Positions 8,580 to 17,633 of a stretch of 64,000 nt of DNA are shown piece after piece. The DNA is taken from contig CAKSST010000002.1 in the NCBI GenBank assembly GCA_934489895.1, forward strand, positions 84,839-148,838, written 5' to 3'. The notes below the pieces were generated by a model that saw only the letters and a program-made list of their open reading frames with translations, made no database searches and had not been told where the DNA came from. The translations under genes were made by a program, and so were the position numbers. Source of the stretch: an uncultured Eubacteriales bacterium (GTDB lineage Bacteria > Bacillota > Clostridia > Oscillospirales > Acutalibacteraceae). Position 1 is the stretch's first letter, and each line of letters starts with the position of its first letter.

Positions 8580-9092
8580 TTATTTAAAAAGGCTTTTATT
8601 ATATTTGTAGTCAGGCATATGCTTTTGCACCAAGTCCCAAAAGGGCTTTTGATGGTTGTGATGTACCGTGTGACAAAGCTCGTGAATAATCACATAGTCT
8701 ATTGCCTGTTTTGGATATCTCATAAGCAAACAGGAAAAACAAAGTGAATTTTTAGGACTGCAGCTGCCGAAACGGGTGGCTGCAGTTGTTATTTTTATGC
8801 CTGTATATGACAGCCCCGTAAGTGCGGAAAGCTCATATACTCTGTTTGGTATGTAGGCCTTTGCTTGCTGCTTTAACACTTCAAGTTCTTCTTTTGAAAC
8901 AACGGGGTTATCAAGCTGACGCTGTTTTGCGTAGGATAAATGCTTTTCTATCCATTTTTCGTGTGAAGCAATAAATTTATTTACAGTATCCTTGCCTGCA
9001 AGGTAAGGAACTCTTACAACCACTTTTGCGTCACGTGTAATTTCAATGCAAAGGCTTTTCCTTGCCGACCGCTTTATTTCATACTCTGTCAT
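8580..9092 (-). CDS. YgjP-like / DUF45 family metallopeptidase-fold protein
   Basis: About 170 residues. The C-terminal half carries the zincin motif HELCHTVHHNHQKPFW, with a third His and an aromatic patch typical of the YgjP/DUF45 family. The N-terminal half has the family's RKSLCIEITRDAKVVVRVP strand region. Family members bind zinc, but no physiological substrate is established for most of them. ATG 9092 is preferred over the in-frame GTG at 9104, which lies too near the GGCGG. It is transcribed towards enolase and has no operon partner. Confidence 0.82.
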   Translation of the reverse strand: MTEYEIKRSARKSLCIEITRDAKVVVRVPYLAGKDTVNKFIASHEKWIEKHLSYAKQRQLDNPVVSKEELEVLKQQAKAYIPNRVYELSALTGLSYTGIKITTAATRFGSCSPKNSLCFSCLLMRYPKQAIDYVIIHELCHTVHHNHQKPFWDLVQKHMPDYKYNKSLFK

Positions 9093-9160
9093 ATATCGCT
9101 TCACCGCCTTTTTCTATTTTAACATATAAGCAAATGTTTGTGTAGCAATTTTTATCTTCC

Positions 9161-9189
9161 TTGACAAAACGTATAAAATATATTATTTT
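9161..9189 (+). promoter_or_regulatory. Promoter for the polyprenyl glycosylphosphotransferase gene
   Basis: TTGACA at 9161-9166, a 17-nt spacer and TATTTT at 9184-9189, ending 49 nt before the ATG at 9239. Confidence 0.6.
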
Positions 9190-9238
9190 ATATGTTGGGA
9201 GTTTGTGTAAACACTTTATATAAAGGTTTTGTTGTGTA

Positions 9239-10597
9239 ATGAAAAGGATTATAAAATTCCGTAAGTCGATAATGCTTTTGGTAAAGGCACTTATAGTAGC
9301 TTCAATGACCTGCGCTTTTATTGATGTATGGAAAAATTATTATCCCCAATCGCTGTTCAGCCAAAGGGGTAACTATATTGTTGTTTTGGCTTATGTTCTT
9401 ATATTTTTTACTTTCACGAATTTGTATGGCGGTTTCAGCATAGGCTTTTTAAGACTGCACGAAATTATTTACAGCTTTGCGCTGTCAACAACCTTTACAA
9501 ACGGTATCATGTATTTGATTTTCTGCCTAATTGCAAGGCAAATGCTGCCCGTGTGGCCTACATTGATAAGCGTTTTATGTCAGTTTGCGCTGGCTGTTGC
9601 GGGCACCTATTGCGGTAACGCAATTTATTTTGGTATAAATAAATCACGCCGTATTCTCGCCTTATACGCAGACGAAGAAACAGGCAAAAATATTGTGCGT
9701 AAAATGTCTCTTATTCCTGAAAAGTATTGGATTGAACAGGCGATTTGTATAAACAATAAAGACGTTGAAGAGCTGAAAAGCATAATAGATAATTATAGCT
9801 CAGTACTGTTGTGCGATATAATTCACTCAACCGAAAATGAGCTGCTTACCTATTGCTATTCACAAAAAAAGCGCATATATATTTTGCCGTCAAGCAATGA
9901 TATTATCATTAATAATTGCCATATGAGCCAGGTGTTTGACACGCCGATTCTGCTTTGCCGCAACCGCGGTCTTACAATGGAACAGATTATTGTAAAACGC
10001 TTAATGGACCTTGTAATTTCAGGCATAGGTATAATTATTACTTCACCTATTATGGCTGTAACTGCGCTTGCAATCAAGCTGAGCAACGACGGTCCCGTTT
10101 TGTTCAAGCAAAATAGAATTACTGCAGACGGCAAAATTTTTAATGTATTAAAGTTCAGATCAATGGTATATAATCCCGGCGGACGCGATACAAAGGGCGC
10201 AACCGATAACGACGACCGTATAACCAAGGTCGGCAAAATAATACGCCGCTTGCGTATAGACGAGCTTCCTCAGCTGTTCAATATAATCAAGGGCGATATG
10301 TCTATAGTAGGACCGCGTCCCGAGCGTATTGAAAATGTTTACACCTATACCGAAAAGTTGCCTGAGTTCAGCCACCGTCAAAGAATGAAAGCAGGCCTTA
10401 CGGGTTATGCTCAGATATACGGAAAATATAACACAAGTCCCGAAGATAAGCTTAATATGGATTTAACCTATATAGAAAAATATTCTCTTTTACTTGATAT
10501 TAAGCTGATATTTATGACTATAAAAATATTGTTTATGAAAGAAAGCACAGAGGGATTTGCGCAAACGAAAGAGGATGAATCAAATGGAAAAGTTTAA
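9239..10597 (+). CDS. Exopolysaccharide polyprenyl glycosylphosphotransferase
   Basis: A 452-residue membrane protein. Four or five hydrophobic segments fill the first 145 residues, then comes a soluble region, then a C-terminal bacterial sugar-transferase domain: VKRLMDLVISGIGIIITSP, FKQNRITADGKIFNVLKFRSM, RRLRIDELPQLFNIIKGDMSIVGPRPE (split here only for length) and KAGLTGYAQIYGKYN. The family transfers a sugar-1-phosphate from a nucleotide sugar to undecaprenyl phosphate, the first step of a surface polysaccharide repeat unit. The sugar cannot be inferred. The downstream nucleotidyltransferase overlaps its 3' end by 14 nt, which suggests coupled translation. Confidence 0.9.
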   Translation: MKRIIKFRKSIMLLVKALIVASMTCAFIDVWKNYYPQSLFSQRGNYIVVLAYVLIFFTFTNLYGGFSIGFLRLHEIIYSFALSTTFTNGIMYLIFCLIARQMLPVWPTLISVLCQFALAVAGTYCGNAIYFGINKSRRILALYADEETGKNIVRKMSLIPEKYWIEQAICINNKDVEELKSIIDNYSSVLLCDIIHSTENELLTYCYSQKKRIYILPSSNDIIINNCHMSQVFDTPILLCRNRGLTMEQIIVKRLMDLVISGIGIIITSPIMAVTALAIKLSNDGPVLFKQNRITADGKIFNVLKFRSMVYNPGGRDTKGATDNDDRITKVGKIIRRLRIDELPQLFNIIKGDMSIVGPRPERIENVYTYTEKLPEFSHRQRMKAGLTGYAQIYGKYNTSPEDKLNMDLTYIEKYSLLLDIKLIFMTIKILFMKESTEGFAQTKEDESNGKV

Positions 10598-11465
10598 TGC
10601 AACGCTGGTTGTAATGGCTGCGGGTATGGGTAGCCGTTTTGGTGGACTTAAACAGGCTGAGCCGGTAGGTAAACACGGAGAGGCAATTGTTGATTACTCG
10701 GTTTATGATGCTGTTCGTGCAGGCTTTAACAAGGTGGTTTTTGTTATAAAAAACAGCATTAAGGAAGATTTTCATGAAATAGTCGGCAAGCGCATTGAAA
10801 AACTTGTTGATGTAGAATATGTTTATCAGGAGCTTGATAAAGTTCCTACAGGCTTTTTTGTGCCCGAAGACCGTGTGAAACCCTGGGGAACAGGCCATGC
10901 TGTTCTTTGCTGTGCCGATGTGGTTAAAACACCCTTTGCAGTTATCAACGCTGACGATTTTTACGGTGAAAGCGCATTTAAGCAGATCTATGAGAGTCTT
11001 AAAAACGATAGCAAAAATTATTGTATGGTAGGCTTCCGTCTTGGTAATACCCTGACAGAAAACGGCACTGTTTCACGCGGCGTGTGCTCGGTTGAGGACG
11101 GTAAGCTTGCAAGCGTTGACGAGCGTACCTGTATTGACAGCAATTGCCGTTATTCTGAGGACGGTGGCAACACCTGGAAGCAGTTAAGCCCCGACACAGT
11201 TGTTTCAATGAATATGTGGGGGTTTAATCCTGATTTTTTTGATTATTTAAAGGAAGGTTTCAATAAGTTTTTGAGTAATCCCGACAACCTGCAAAAATCT
11301 GAGTTTTATGTGCCCTTTATGGTTGATGAGCTTATAAAAAGCGGCAAAAAGCAGGTTAATGTTTGCGTTGCTGAGGATAAATGGTACGGCGTTACATATA
11401 AAGAGGATAAAGACACCGTTGTAAAAGCCATTGCCGCCATGAGCGAGTACGATAATATATATTAA
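10584..11465 (+). CDS. Sugar-phosphate nucleotidyltransferase-like protein
   Basis: About 293 residues with a Rossmann-like nucleotidyltransferase fold. MAAGMGSRFGGLKQ near the start is the nucleotide-binding loop, and VINADDFYG supplies the metal-binding acidic pair. ATG 10584 is chosen because GAGG at 10571-10574 is 9 nt upstream; the in-frame ATG at 10575 directly abuts it. The gene overlaps the glycosylphosphotransferase stop by 14 nt, so it probably makes or modifies the activated sugar used by that enzyme. It is more divergent than GalU or RmlA and no substrate is assigned. Confidence 0.8.
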   Translation: MEKFNATLVVMAAGMGSRFGGLKQAEPVGKHGEAIVDYSVYDAVRAGFNKVVFVIKNSIKEDFHEIVGKRIEKLVDVEYVYQELDKVPTGFFVPEDRVKPWGTGHAVLCCADVVKTPFAVINADDFYGESAFKQIYESLKNDSKNYCMVGFRLGNTLTENGTVSRGVCSVEDGKLASVDERTCIDSNCRYSEDGGNTWKQLSPDTVVSMNMWGFNPDFFDYLKEGFNKFLSNPDNLQKSEFYVPFMVDELIKSGKKQVNVCVAEDKWYGVTYKEDKDTVVKAIAAMSEYDNIY

Positions 11466-11469
11466 AAAT

Positions 11470-11500
11470 AAAAGGCAGAAATTTTCTGCCTTTTATTTTA
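11470..11500 (+). terminator. Terminator after the nucleotidyltransferase gene
   Basis: AAAAGGCAGAAA at 11470-11481 pairs perfectly with TTTCTGCCTTTT at 11483-11494, followed by ATTTTA. It lies between convergent genes and can act in both directions. Confidence 0.8.
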
Positions 11501-12385
11501 TACTTTTTTATTTTTCATTTGTACAAATACACCGCATACAATAACCACAAGGCCAAGCAGGGAGTATATGCTTATAGGCTCGTGCAGAATAAAGTAAATG
11601 TATATCAGTGATAAAAAGGGTGTTATAAAGGCAAGATTTGATATTATTGCGGTGTTGCCTTTATGCAATGCCATCTCCCGCAAAATTAGCGGTATGGCTG
11701 ATGTAAATATACCAAGCCAGACAATGCCAAGCAGATGAACGGGTTGCAGTGCGGGAATATCACCTTTCAGTAAAAGCCATATGCCGCTTATGATTATTGA
11801 AACAATAAGGTGAACGGTCATGCTGTAAAGCTCGTCGTAATGATATTTTTTGCCCAGCAAACAGGCCGTAGCAAACAGCGGCAAGCAGCGCAAAACCCGC
11901 GCTGCCGATATTGAGCCCTGCAATGCTTGACAAATTAAACTTGGTAAGCACAATTATAACGCCCGCAAAGGAAAGCACAAGACCCAAAACCTTGGCTTTT
12001 GTCACCTTTTCTTTGAGTAATATGCAAGCAAAAACCACTGTCATTATGGGCCATAAATAATTAATTATAAATGCTTCCTGCGCTGGCAGACGCTCGGTTG
12101 CAAGGCAGAAAAACAGCTGATAAAAGAAAATCCCGAAAAGACCTGTCAGCGACATTATTGTGTAATCTTTTACTTTATAGCCTTTTTGTAAAAAATGTTT
12201 GTTTTTAATAAGGCTTATTTTATTATACCCACAAATATAAGCGCAAAAATTGAGCCTATAAAAACGATATGGATTGTATCGATTTTCGCCAACAGCAGCT
12301 TTGTCACAGGAGAAATAGATGCCCAGAGCAATATTGATATTGCGGCATATATGTATTGGGGTTTAAGCTTTTTAATTATTGACAT
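11498..12385 (-). pseudogene. EamA/DMT-family transporter with two frameshifts
   Basis: Three overlapping frames together encode one EamA (drug/metabolite transporter) protein of about 295 residues with some ten membrane segments. The N-terminal part starts at ATG 12385, overlapping the GtrA stop by 14 nt, and ends at a TAA at 12215. The frame resumes as ISLIKNKHFLQKGYKVKDYT, so about one base is missing near the A-rich 12218. A second shift lies near 11867, where AAVCYGLF should continue into LGKKYHYDELYSM. The C-terminal repeat is intact to 11498, including the second EamA domain. Single-base indels can be real decay or sequence errors; if real, the transporter is lost. The substrate is unknown. 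Confidence 0.75.
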
Positions 12386-12785
12386 CCTTAATATTTGTAT
12401 CGATAGTTTTACCGAAAACAAAGAAGCGCTGATACAAAAATTCGAGTATAAAGTTTGCAAGCATATTAAGTATGGTTACTATGTACTCGTTCCAACGAAG
12501 CGTTTCAACAAGGTATTCACCCAAAATGGTGGAAACAGGGGTAAACACTGCATAAAACAACAAGGTTTTAAGCATTGCAAGCGGTACATTTGCGGCAGAT
12601 TTAAAGGTGAATTTACGGTTAAGCGTAAAGTTCCATACAATAGAAAGCAAAAGTGATATAAGGTAGCAGGGCCAATAGCTCCAGCTTTTAAATACATTTG
12701 TAAAGATTGTAAATGAGCCAATCTGGATAACGCCTGCGCTTATCGAAAACAGTACAAATTTTATTAAGCGCCAAAATTCCTTCAT
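12372..12785 (-). CDS. GtrA family membrane protein
   Basis: A 137-residue protein with four hydrophobic segments, typical of GtrA: FVLFSISAGVIQIGSFTIF, the central WNFTLNRKFTFKS signature, and a C-terminal LYQRFFVFG motif. GtrA proteins are thought to help flip polyprenyl-linked sugars or act with GtrB-type glycosyltransferases in cell-surface glycosylation. AAGGAG precedes ATG 12785. The broken EamA gene overlaps its 3' end and YitT lies 16 nt upstream on the same strand, so the three form one transcription unit. A GtrB-like enzyme is present elsewhere in the window (24550-25503). Confidence 0.88.
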   Translation of the reverse strand: MKEFWRLIKFVLFSISAGVIQIGSFTIFTNVFKSWSYWPCYLISLLLSIVWNFTLNRKFTFKSAANVPLAMLKTLLFYAVFTPVSTILGEYLVETLRWNEYIVTILNMLANFILEFLYQRFFVFGKTIDTNIKDVNN

Positions 12786-12801
12786 TTTATTTCTCCTTGT
12801 T

Positions 12802-13668
12802 TTAATTATCGTTATATGAATATATATCTGCTACCTCGCTTATAGAGATAAACGCTTTTGGGTCTATTTGTTTGACAATGCTTTTCATTTTAGGCACCTG
12901 AAATCTGTTCACAACAAAATAAACAATGGTGCGTTCCCTGTTTGAATAACCGCCTATGGCATTGATAAGGGTTGCACCCTGCTCAAATTCCTCCATCAAT
13001 GATTTTGAAACTTGCTCTGCGTTTTCGGTTATAATCATAGCACTTTTTGCACGGTCAAGACCTTCAACAATAAAGTCAACCGTTTTTAATGCGGCACCAT
13101 AGGTCACAATGGAATACAAAGGCAGAATCCAACTTTTTATAACAATGCCGCTGATAATATAAAGCACAACGTTATAAATCATTACGAATGTGCCTACGCT
13201 AATACCAAGCTTTTTTGCAAAAATAACAGCCATTACCTCAATGCCGTCAATGGCACCGCCGTAGCGTATTGCCATACCGCTGCCTATACCTGAAATAAGA
13301 CCGCCGAAAAGGGCACACAAAAGCAAATCGGTACCTGCAAGCGGGGAAGCAAAACTGACATCAATGGGCAAAATATCGGTAATAAGCCAAGCGGCAATAG
13401 AATATATTGCGACAATATAAATTGCGTAAATTGTGAAAACTCTGCCCTCTTTTTTAAGACCGTACAAAAACAGCGGGATGTTAATTAAAAGCAGGAAAAA
13501 AGAAAGTGATAAATTTTCGGGGGTTAGCTGGTCAAGCAGCATAGATGTACCCGAAATACCGCTGTCGTACAGCTTTACGGGCGCTAAAAATACGGTAACG
13601 CCTATCGCGTTGATGATACCGGCGACAGTAAGCATTAAAAAGTTTTTAAGTGTTGTTCCTTTAAACAA
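12802..13668 (-). CDS. YitT family membrane protein (DUF161 + DUF2179)
   Basis: A 288-residue protein with five or six membrane segments in the first 190 residues, then a cytoplasmic C-terminal DUF2179 domain (about 205-285) ending QIDPKAFISISEVADIY. The start is TTG 13668, behind GGAG in TTCTCCTTTT (complement), with ATG 13635 as an alternative. No biochemical activity is established for the family. A 70-codon fragment of a second YitT C-terminus lies near 49407-49625. Between this gene and larC (13669-13908) I see no convincing gene, only a 37-codon open stretch without a ribosome binding site. Confidence 0.88.
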   Translation of the reverse strand: MFKGTTLKNFLMLTVAGIINAIGVTVFLAPVKLYDSGISGTSMLLDQLTPENLSLSFFLLLINIPLFLYGLKKEGRVFTIYAIYIVAIYSIAAWLITDILPIDVSFASPLAGTDLLLCALFGGLISGIGSGMAIRYGGAIDGIEVMAVIFAKKLGISVGTFVMIYNVVLYIISGIVIKSWILPLYSIVTYGAALKTVDFIVEGLDRAKSAMIITENAEQVSKSLMEEFEQGATLINAIGGYSNRERTIVYFVVNRFQVPKMKSIVKQIDPKAFISISEVADIYSYNDN

Positions 13669-13908
13669 TTTGGTTTATTCTCCTTTTATGTAATAATGCA
13701 GTTGTCTCAACAGTTGTTCATATCCCAAACAAAGATTTTAAAGTACAAAAAGAACGGATAAACATTATCGGTATATAATCTTTTGCTTACAAATATTATA
13801 TATGCGAATATTGATTTCTGCAATACTTTCCTCAACTACATCAAGCTTTTTGCAGAGTATATTTTTGCTGCCATCCATATAGTGGTGCTTTCTGCCGTCA
13901 CCCTACTT

Positions 13909-15171
13909 CTACTGTTTACCTATATGATCTATCACATCTAAAAGGCTGATTTTCTGCTCTCTCGCAATACGTGCAATGTCTTCATACTCGTATTTTTCTC
14001 TTGTCACACCATATCCGGCAGATGTTTTTTTTCGTATTTCTCCAAACTTTGTCGATACTGTTTTAAGGGTGCGGGAAAGGGTGTAGCGGCGGCTGATGCT
14101 TTCACGCACACCGAGCGTAGTGGTATGCTGAAAGATTTGCTGTATCATTTGCTCCTTATCTTCTTCACGGCACATGACGCAAAGCAGAATTCCCGGACGG
14201 TTTTTTTTCATCTGTGCGTAAACAGTATATACATCCAGGGCACCGGCAGCAAAAAGCTGTTCTTCTGCAAAGGCGATTGCTTCTGCTGTCATGTCATCAA
14301 GATTGCAGCACAGCTCAGCAATTGTATCGCTGGAGTTGTCGGTTTCTCCGAGCATTGCACGTACACAGTTAGCGGCGGTAAAGTCTTTTTTGCCCATGCC
14401 ATACCCAATAGCCGTCGTTCTCATAATCGGCATATCACCGAATTTTGTTGCGAAGTGCTTCAGCAGTGCCGCTCCGGTAGGGGTGCACAGTTCGCTCTTG
14501 ATACCGCCACCGTAGGCAGGCACGTTTTGCAGGATATACGCAGTTGCCGGAGCAGGAACTGGGAGAATTCCGTGAGCGCATTTCACATGGCCGCTGCCAA
14601 CGTGAATCGGTGAAACAACAACCTGTTCAGGAGACAGACGGTCCATTAGCATACAGACTGCCGTTATATCCGCAACGGCATCCATTGTTCCGACTTCATG
14701 AAAGTGAATTTCTGTGATTGGAACGCCGTGAGCATGGCTTTCTGCTTTAGCAATCAAGGAATATACTGCAATAATATCCGCTTTTACCTTTTCAGATATC
14801 GGCAGCTTTTCAATAATATGTTCGATATCATGCATATTGCTGTGATGGTGTGTATGCTCTCCGTCATGGGAATGTCCGTGCTCGCGGGAGTGCTCAAGAC
14901 CGTGTGTATGTTCGTGGGAATGACAGTGTTCATGCTCATGGGCATGAGAGTGCATTTCCTCTGTTTCTTCCTCGCCGTTGACCTTTACCGTGACGTGGGT
15001 GCCCTGAATTCCGCATTTTACGGATACTTCACTGGAAACCGTAACACCGGGAATCCCAAGGCTGTTAAGTTCAGTAAGAAAATCTTCTTTGTTAGAAAGA
15101 AGCTCAAGCAAAGCCGCCGTCAGCATATCGCCTGCGGCACCCATACCGCAGTCAAGATATAAAGTTTTCAT
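13909..15171 (-). CDS. larC: LarC, nickel insertion protein of the nickel-pincer cofactor pathway
   Basis: A 420-residue single-chain LarC. This CTP-dependent cyclometallase inserts nickel into pyridinium-3,5-bisthiocarboxylic acid mononucleotide, giving the NPN cofactor of LarA-type racemases. It begins LYLDCGMGAAGDMLTAALLELL, the family signature. A His-rich stretch (about residues 75-113, alternating His/Glu/Ser) probably binds or stores nickel. HVGSGHVKCAHGILPVPAPA and FHEVGTMDAVADI are core motifs. No frameshift separates the two halves, unlike the Lactiplantibacillus gene. ATG 15171 has GGAGG that also contains the end of larB. It is the last gene of the lar operon. Confidence 0.93.
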   Translation of the reverse strand: MKTLYLDCGMGAAGDMLTAALLELLSNKEDFLTELNSLGIPGVTVSSEVSVKCGIQGTHVTVKVNGEEETEEMHSHAHEHEHCHSHEHTHGLEHSREHGHSHDGEHTHHHSNMHDIEHIIEKLPISEKVKADIIAVYSLIAKAESHAHGVPITEIHFHEVGTMDAVADITAVCMLMDRLSPEQVVVSPIHVGSGHVKCAHGILPVPAPATAYILQNVPAYGGGIKSELCTPTGAALLKHFATKFGDMPIMRTTAIGYGMGKKDFTAANCVRAMLGETDNSSDTIAELCCNLDDMTAEAIAFAEEQLFAAGALDVYTVYAQMKKNRPGILLCVMCREEDKEQMIQQIFQHTTTLGVRESISRRYTLSRTLKTVSTKFGEIRKKTSAGYGVTREKYEYEDIARIAREQKISLLDVIDHIGKQ

Positions 15172-15172
15172 T

Positions 15173-15925
15173 TTATTTTGCCTCCATATGATTGATCATA
15201 CTTGCCAGATATCCGGCTCCGAATCCATTGTCAATATTAACTGCCGATACCCCGCTGGCACAGGAGTTCAGCATCGATAAAAGAGCAGACAGTCCATCAA
15301 ACGATGCACCATATCCAACGCTTGTAGGGACAGCGATCACAGGACAATCCGCCAATCCGCCAATCACGCTGGCAAGCGCGCCTTCCATACCAGCGACGGC
15401 AATTATAACGCTTGCGCTCATGATTTCATCCAGATGGGCAAGCAGACGGTGCAGCCCTGATACACCCACATCATACAGACGAATGACTTCGTTTCCGTGC
15501 ACTTCGGCGGTCAATGCAGCCTCCTCGGCAACCGGAATATCGCTCGTTCCGCCTGTTGCTACAACAATTTTACCGATTCCGCTTGCAGAAGGGATTTGCC
15601 CGATGATTCCGACTTTAGCATCCGCGCGGTAGTCTATCGCGTGAAATGCTTGAATTTTTTCTGCGGTCTCTTCAGACAGCCTTGTAATCAGAAGCGTATT
15701 CTGGCCGTTGTGTTTCATTTTCTCTGCAATTCCGATGATCTGTTCCGCCGTTTTTCCGGCGCCGTATATGACCTCCGGCATTCCCTGGCGAATACCACGG
15801 TGCAGATCAACCTTTGCATAACCAATATCCTCAAACGGTTCTTTTTTTATTGCCAAAAGAGCATCATCTACGGTCATTTTTCCGGCTCGTACAGACTCAA
15901 GAATCATTTTTATTTCTGTTTTCAT
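15173..15925 (-). CDS. larB: LarB, pyridinium-3,5-biscarboxylic acid mononucleotide synthase
   Basis: A 250-residue LarB with a C-terminal AIR-carboxylase (PurE-like) fold. LarB carboxylates and hydrolyses nicotinic acid adenine dinucleotide to give the biscarboxylated intermediate of the NPN cofactor. Signs are VDLHRGIRQGMPEVIYGAGKT, VVATGGTSDIPVAEEA and the C-terminal PVIAVPTSVGYGASF loop. The start ATG overlaps the larE stop (TAATG), and larC begins 2 nt after the stop, so translation is tightly coupled. The family assignment is clear. Confidence 0.93.
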   Translation of the reverse strand: MKTEIKMILESVRAGKMTVDDALLAIKKEPFEDIGYAKVDLHRGIRQGMPEVIYGAGKTAEQIIGIAEKMKHNGQNTLLITRLSEETAEKIQAFHAIDYRADAKVGIIGQIPSASGIGKIVVATGGTSDIPVAEEAALTAEVHGNEVIRLYDVGVSGLHRLLAHLDEIMSASVIIAVAGMEGALASVIGGLADCPVIAVPTSVGYGASFDGLSALLSMLNSCASGVSAVNIDNGFGAGYLASMINHMEAK

Positions 15926-16668
15926 TATCTTTCCTCCAAATCCAGCAGAACAGCGGAATAATACCGCTTCAGTTTGGTAATAATCCGTTCTCTGTTTTCC
16001 ATTACTTTTTCGATTTGTTTGGATGGGACCTGTATTTTGGCTGCATCTCCCATCCGCCGCACCCGAAAATCTGTCAGACCGAGAGAAAACAAAAAATCCT
16101 CAGACGCTTCCGTTGCTTTTAATTTTTCATCCGTAATGGGTTCTCCGGCGGGAATCCGTGTGGCAAGACAGGCATAGGCGGGTTTGTCCCATGTAAACAG
16201 TCCCGCTGCCTGAGAAAGCCGGCGAATTTCTGATTTAGTCAGTCCGCACTCTCTAAGCGGAGACAATACCGACAATTCTCTTATAGCACGCATTCCCGGA
16301 CGGTCTGACGCATCATCAGAGGCGTTTGTACCATCGAGCAATACCGAAAAGCCATCTTCCGCTGCTGCTTGCTGGATTGTTCCAAAAATCATTCTCTTGC
16401 AATGGTAACAGCGATCATAGGAATTTTCTGCAATGACGCTGGATGACAGCACATCAGCGGTCAATACTCGTATTGGAACATTCAGTTCATTGGCAAGCCG
16501 CATGGCATCATCCATTTCAAACTGCGGCTGAAAAACAGATTTCACATAATATGCCTGGACCTCAGCACCGTTTTGCTTCGCAGCATACAGCAGATATGCG
16601 GAATCCACACCGCCGGAAAAGGCGACAGCCGTTTTCGGATGTGCGGAAAAGAATTCACTTAGCTTCAT
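15925..16668 (-). CDS. larE: LarE, ATP-dependent sulfur transferase for the nickel-pincer cofactor
   Basis: A 247-residue PP-loop ATPase: AFSGGVDSAYLLYAA is the SGGxDS nucleotide loop. LarE adenylates the carboxylates made by LarB and replaces oxygen with sulfur. RCYHCKRMIF and a Cys in YACLATRIP are present; in some homologues the latter Cys donates its own sulfur and in others Cys residues hold an iron-sulfur cluster, and I cannot tell which applies. AGGAG precedes ATG 16668. It is followed without a gap by larB. Two unknown membrane genes precede it on the same strand. No larA racemase gene is in the window. Confidence 0.93.
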   Translation of the reverse strand: MKLSEFFSAHPKTAVAFSGGVDSAYLLYAAKQNGAEVQAYYVKSVFQPQFEMDDAMRLANELNVPIRVLTADVLSSSVIAENSYDRCYHCKRMIFGTIQQAAAEDGFSVLLDGTNASDDASDRPGMRAIRELSVLSPLRECGLTKSEIRRLSQAAGLFTWDKPAYACLATRIPAGEPITDEKLKATEASEDFLFSLGLTDFRVRRMGDAAKIQVPSKQIEKVMENRERIITKLKRYYSAVLLDLEER

Positions 16669-16728
16669 GTTATACTCCTATAATATAAAACGGTTCTGTA
16701 TTAAAGCAGAACCACTCAGCCGTGTTAA

Positions 16729-17046
16729 TTACTTTTTTCTTGAATAGTGTGCTGCTTTAACAACGCCTTTAGGATCTTTCACAAGCAGAATAACAAGCCA
16801 TATGATCAAACCAAGGGCTACAACAGACAAGCCAAGATAAAAATCGTTGAGCATATCAACGGGAGCAGGAGTAAAAAACTCTGCACCAAGTTCTGCATAC
16901 TCGAAGATCGCATCAACAAGCCACATTAAAGACGCACCCCAGTACATCCAACAAAGAGGGCCGACCTTCATTTCGCTTTTCGGTGCGCCCTTATACCAAA
17001 TGACCGTGCTTATAATTGCCGCAAATACAGTTGTTAAAAGAGTCAT
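16729..17046 (-). CDS. Unknown three-segment membrane protein in the lar operon
   Basis: A 105-residue protein I do not recognise. It has three hydrophobic segments (about residues 3-19, 30-48 and 70-92). The second is rich in Trp and Met (CWMYWGASLMWLVDAIF), and the C-terminus is basic. GGAGGG stands 10 nt before the ATG and overlaps the end of the preceding gene, so the two unknown membrane proteins are made together. It lies 60 nt before larE. Position suggests a link to nickel or to the lar pathway, perhaps transport, but nothing in the sequence shows this. Confidence 0.6.
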   Translation of the reverse strand: MTLLTTVFAAIISTVIWYKGAPKSEMKVGPLCWMYWGASLMWLVDAIFEYAELGAEFFTPAPVDMLNDFYLGLSVVALGLIIWLVILLVKDPKGVVKAAHYSRKK

Positions 17047-17049
17047 ACT

Positions 17050-17463
17050 TTATGCGCCCTCCTGTGCGAGTTTTGGAGCAAGAAGTGCTCTTTTTTCCAC
17101 AACAGAAGAGACAACCAGCATACCAATCCATACAGCCGTAACAAGAACGGCCATTGTTACTCCTGCGCTGCTCATCTCCGCCAGCATTTGGGCAGTTTCT
17201 CCATTTCCAACTGCCGTCAGAAACGGAAAGAAGGGAACCGCTTCGCCATGCCATACATGCTCGAAAGCAAGCAGTGCCGAGCCGCCCCAAAGCAGCTTGT
17301 TCAGCCAACCAAGTTTTGTGGAAAACTTGATTTTGGTTGCTTCCTGAACAGAGCCATCCGAAAGAGAGAGCTTTACAGTTTTTTCCTTTTCTTTAGTCTT
17401 GATCACCTTTGCAGCAACCGTAGTAATGACTGCTTCTGCAGCCGGTACGACAAAACATGCCAT
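17050..17463 (-). CDS. Unknown membrane protein at the head of the lar operon
   Basis: A 137-residue protein of unknown family. A short hydrophobic start (MACFVVPAAEAVITTVAAKV) precedes a Lys-rich cytoplasmic stretch, then two hydrophobic helices (about 55-80 and 100-122), with His residues in AFEHVWHGEAVPF between them. GGAGG lies 8 nt before ATG 17463 and a promoter-like sequence about 170 nt upstream. With the 105-residue neighbour it forms a two-protein membrane module leading into larE-larB-larC. Function unknown; a role in nickel handling is only inferred from position. Confidence 0.6.
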   Translation of the reverse strand: MACFVVPAAEAVITTVAAKVIKTKEKEKTVKLSLSDGSVQEATKIKFSTKLGWLNKLLWGGSALLAFEHVWHGEAVPFFPFLTAVGNGETAQMLAEMSSAGVTMAVLVTAVWIGMLVVSSVVEKRALLAPKLAQEGA

Positions 17464-17633
17464 AATTTGTACCTCCTGTAATTAAATGCCTTTATACAAA
17501 AAAGAAAGCATACCGTCCCTCTTCAAAGGAACCGCATACCTTCTTGTGTATACATATCTTCATTTATATGATTTGGCTATTCTACCACTTGATGCTTCTG
17601 CATCATCGTTCAGCTTCCTGCATGAACATACTT

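Noticed and set aside
13765..13878. 37-codon minus-strand open stretch between YitT and larC
   Set aside because: It reads like the helical end of a regulator (KKLDVVEESIAEINIRI) but has no ribosome binding site and could be a remnant or chance.
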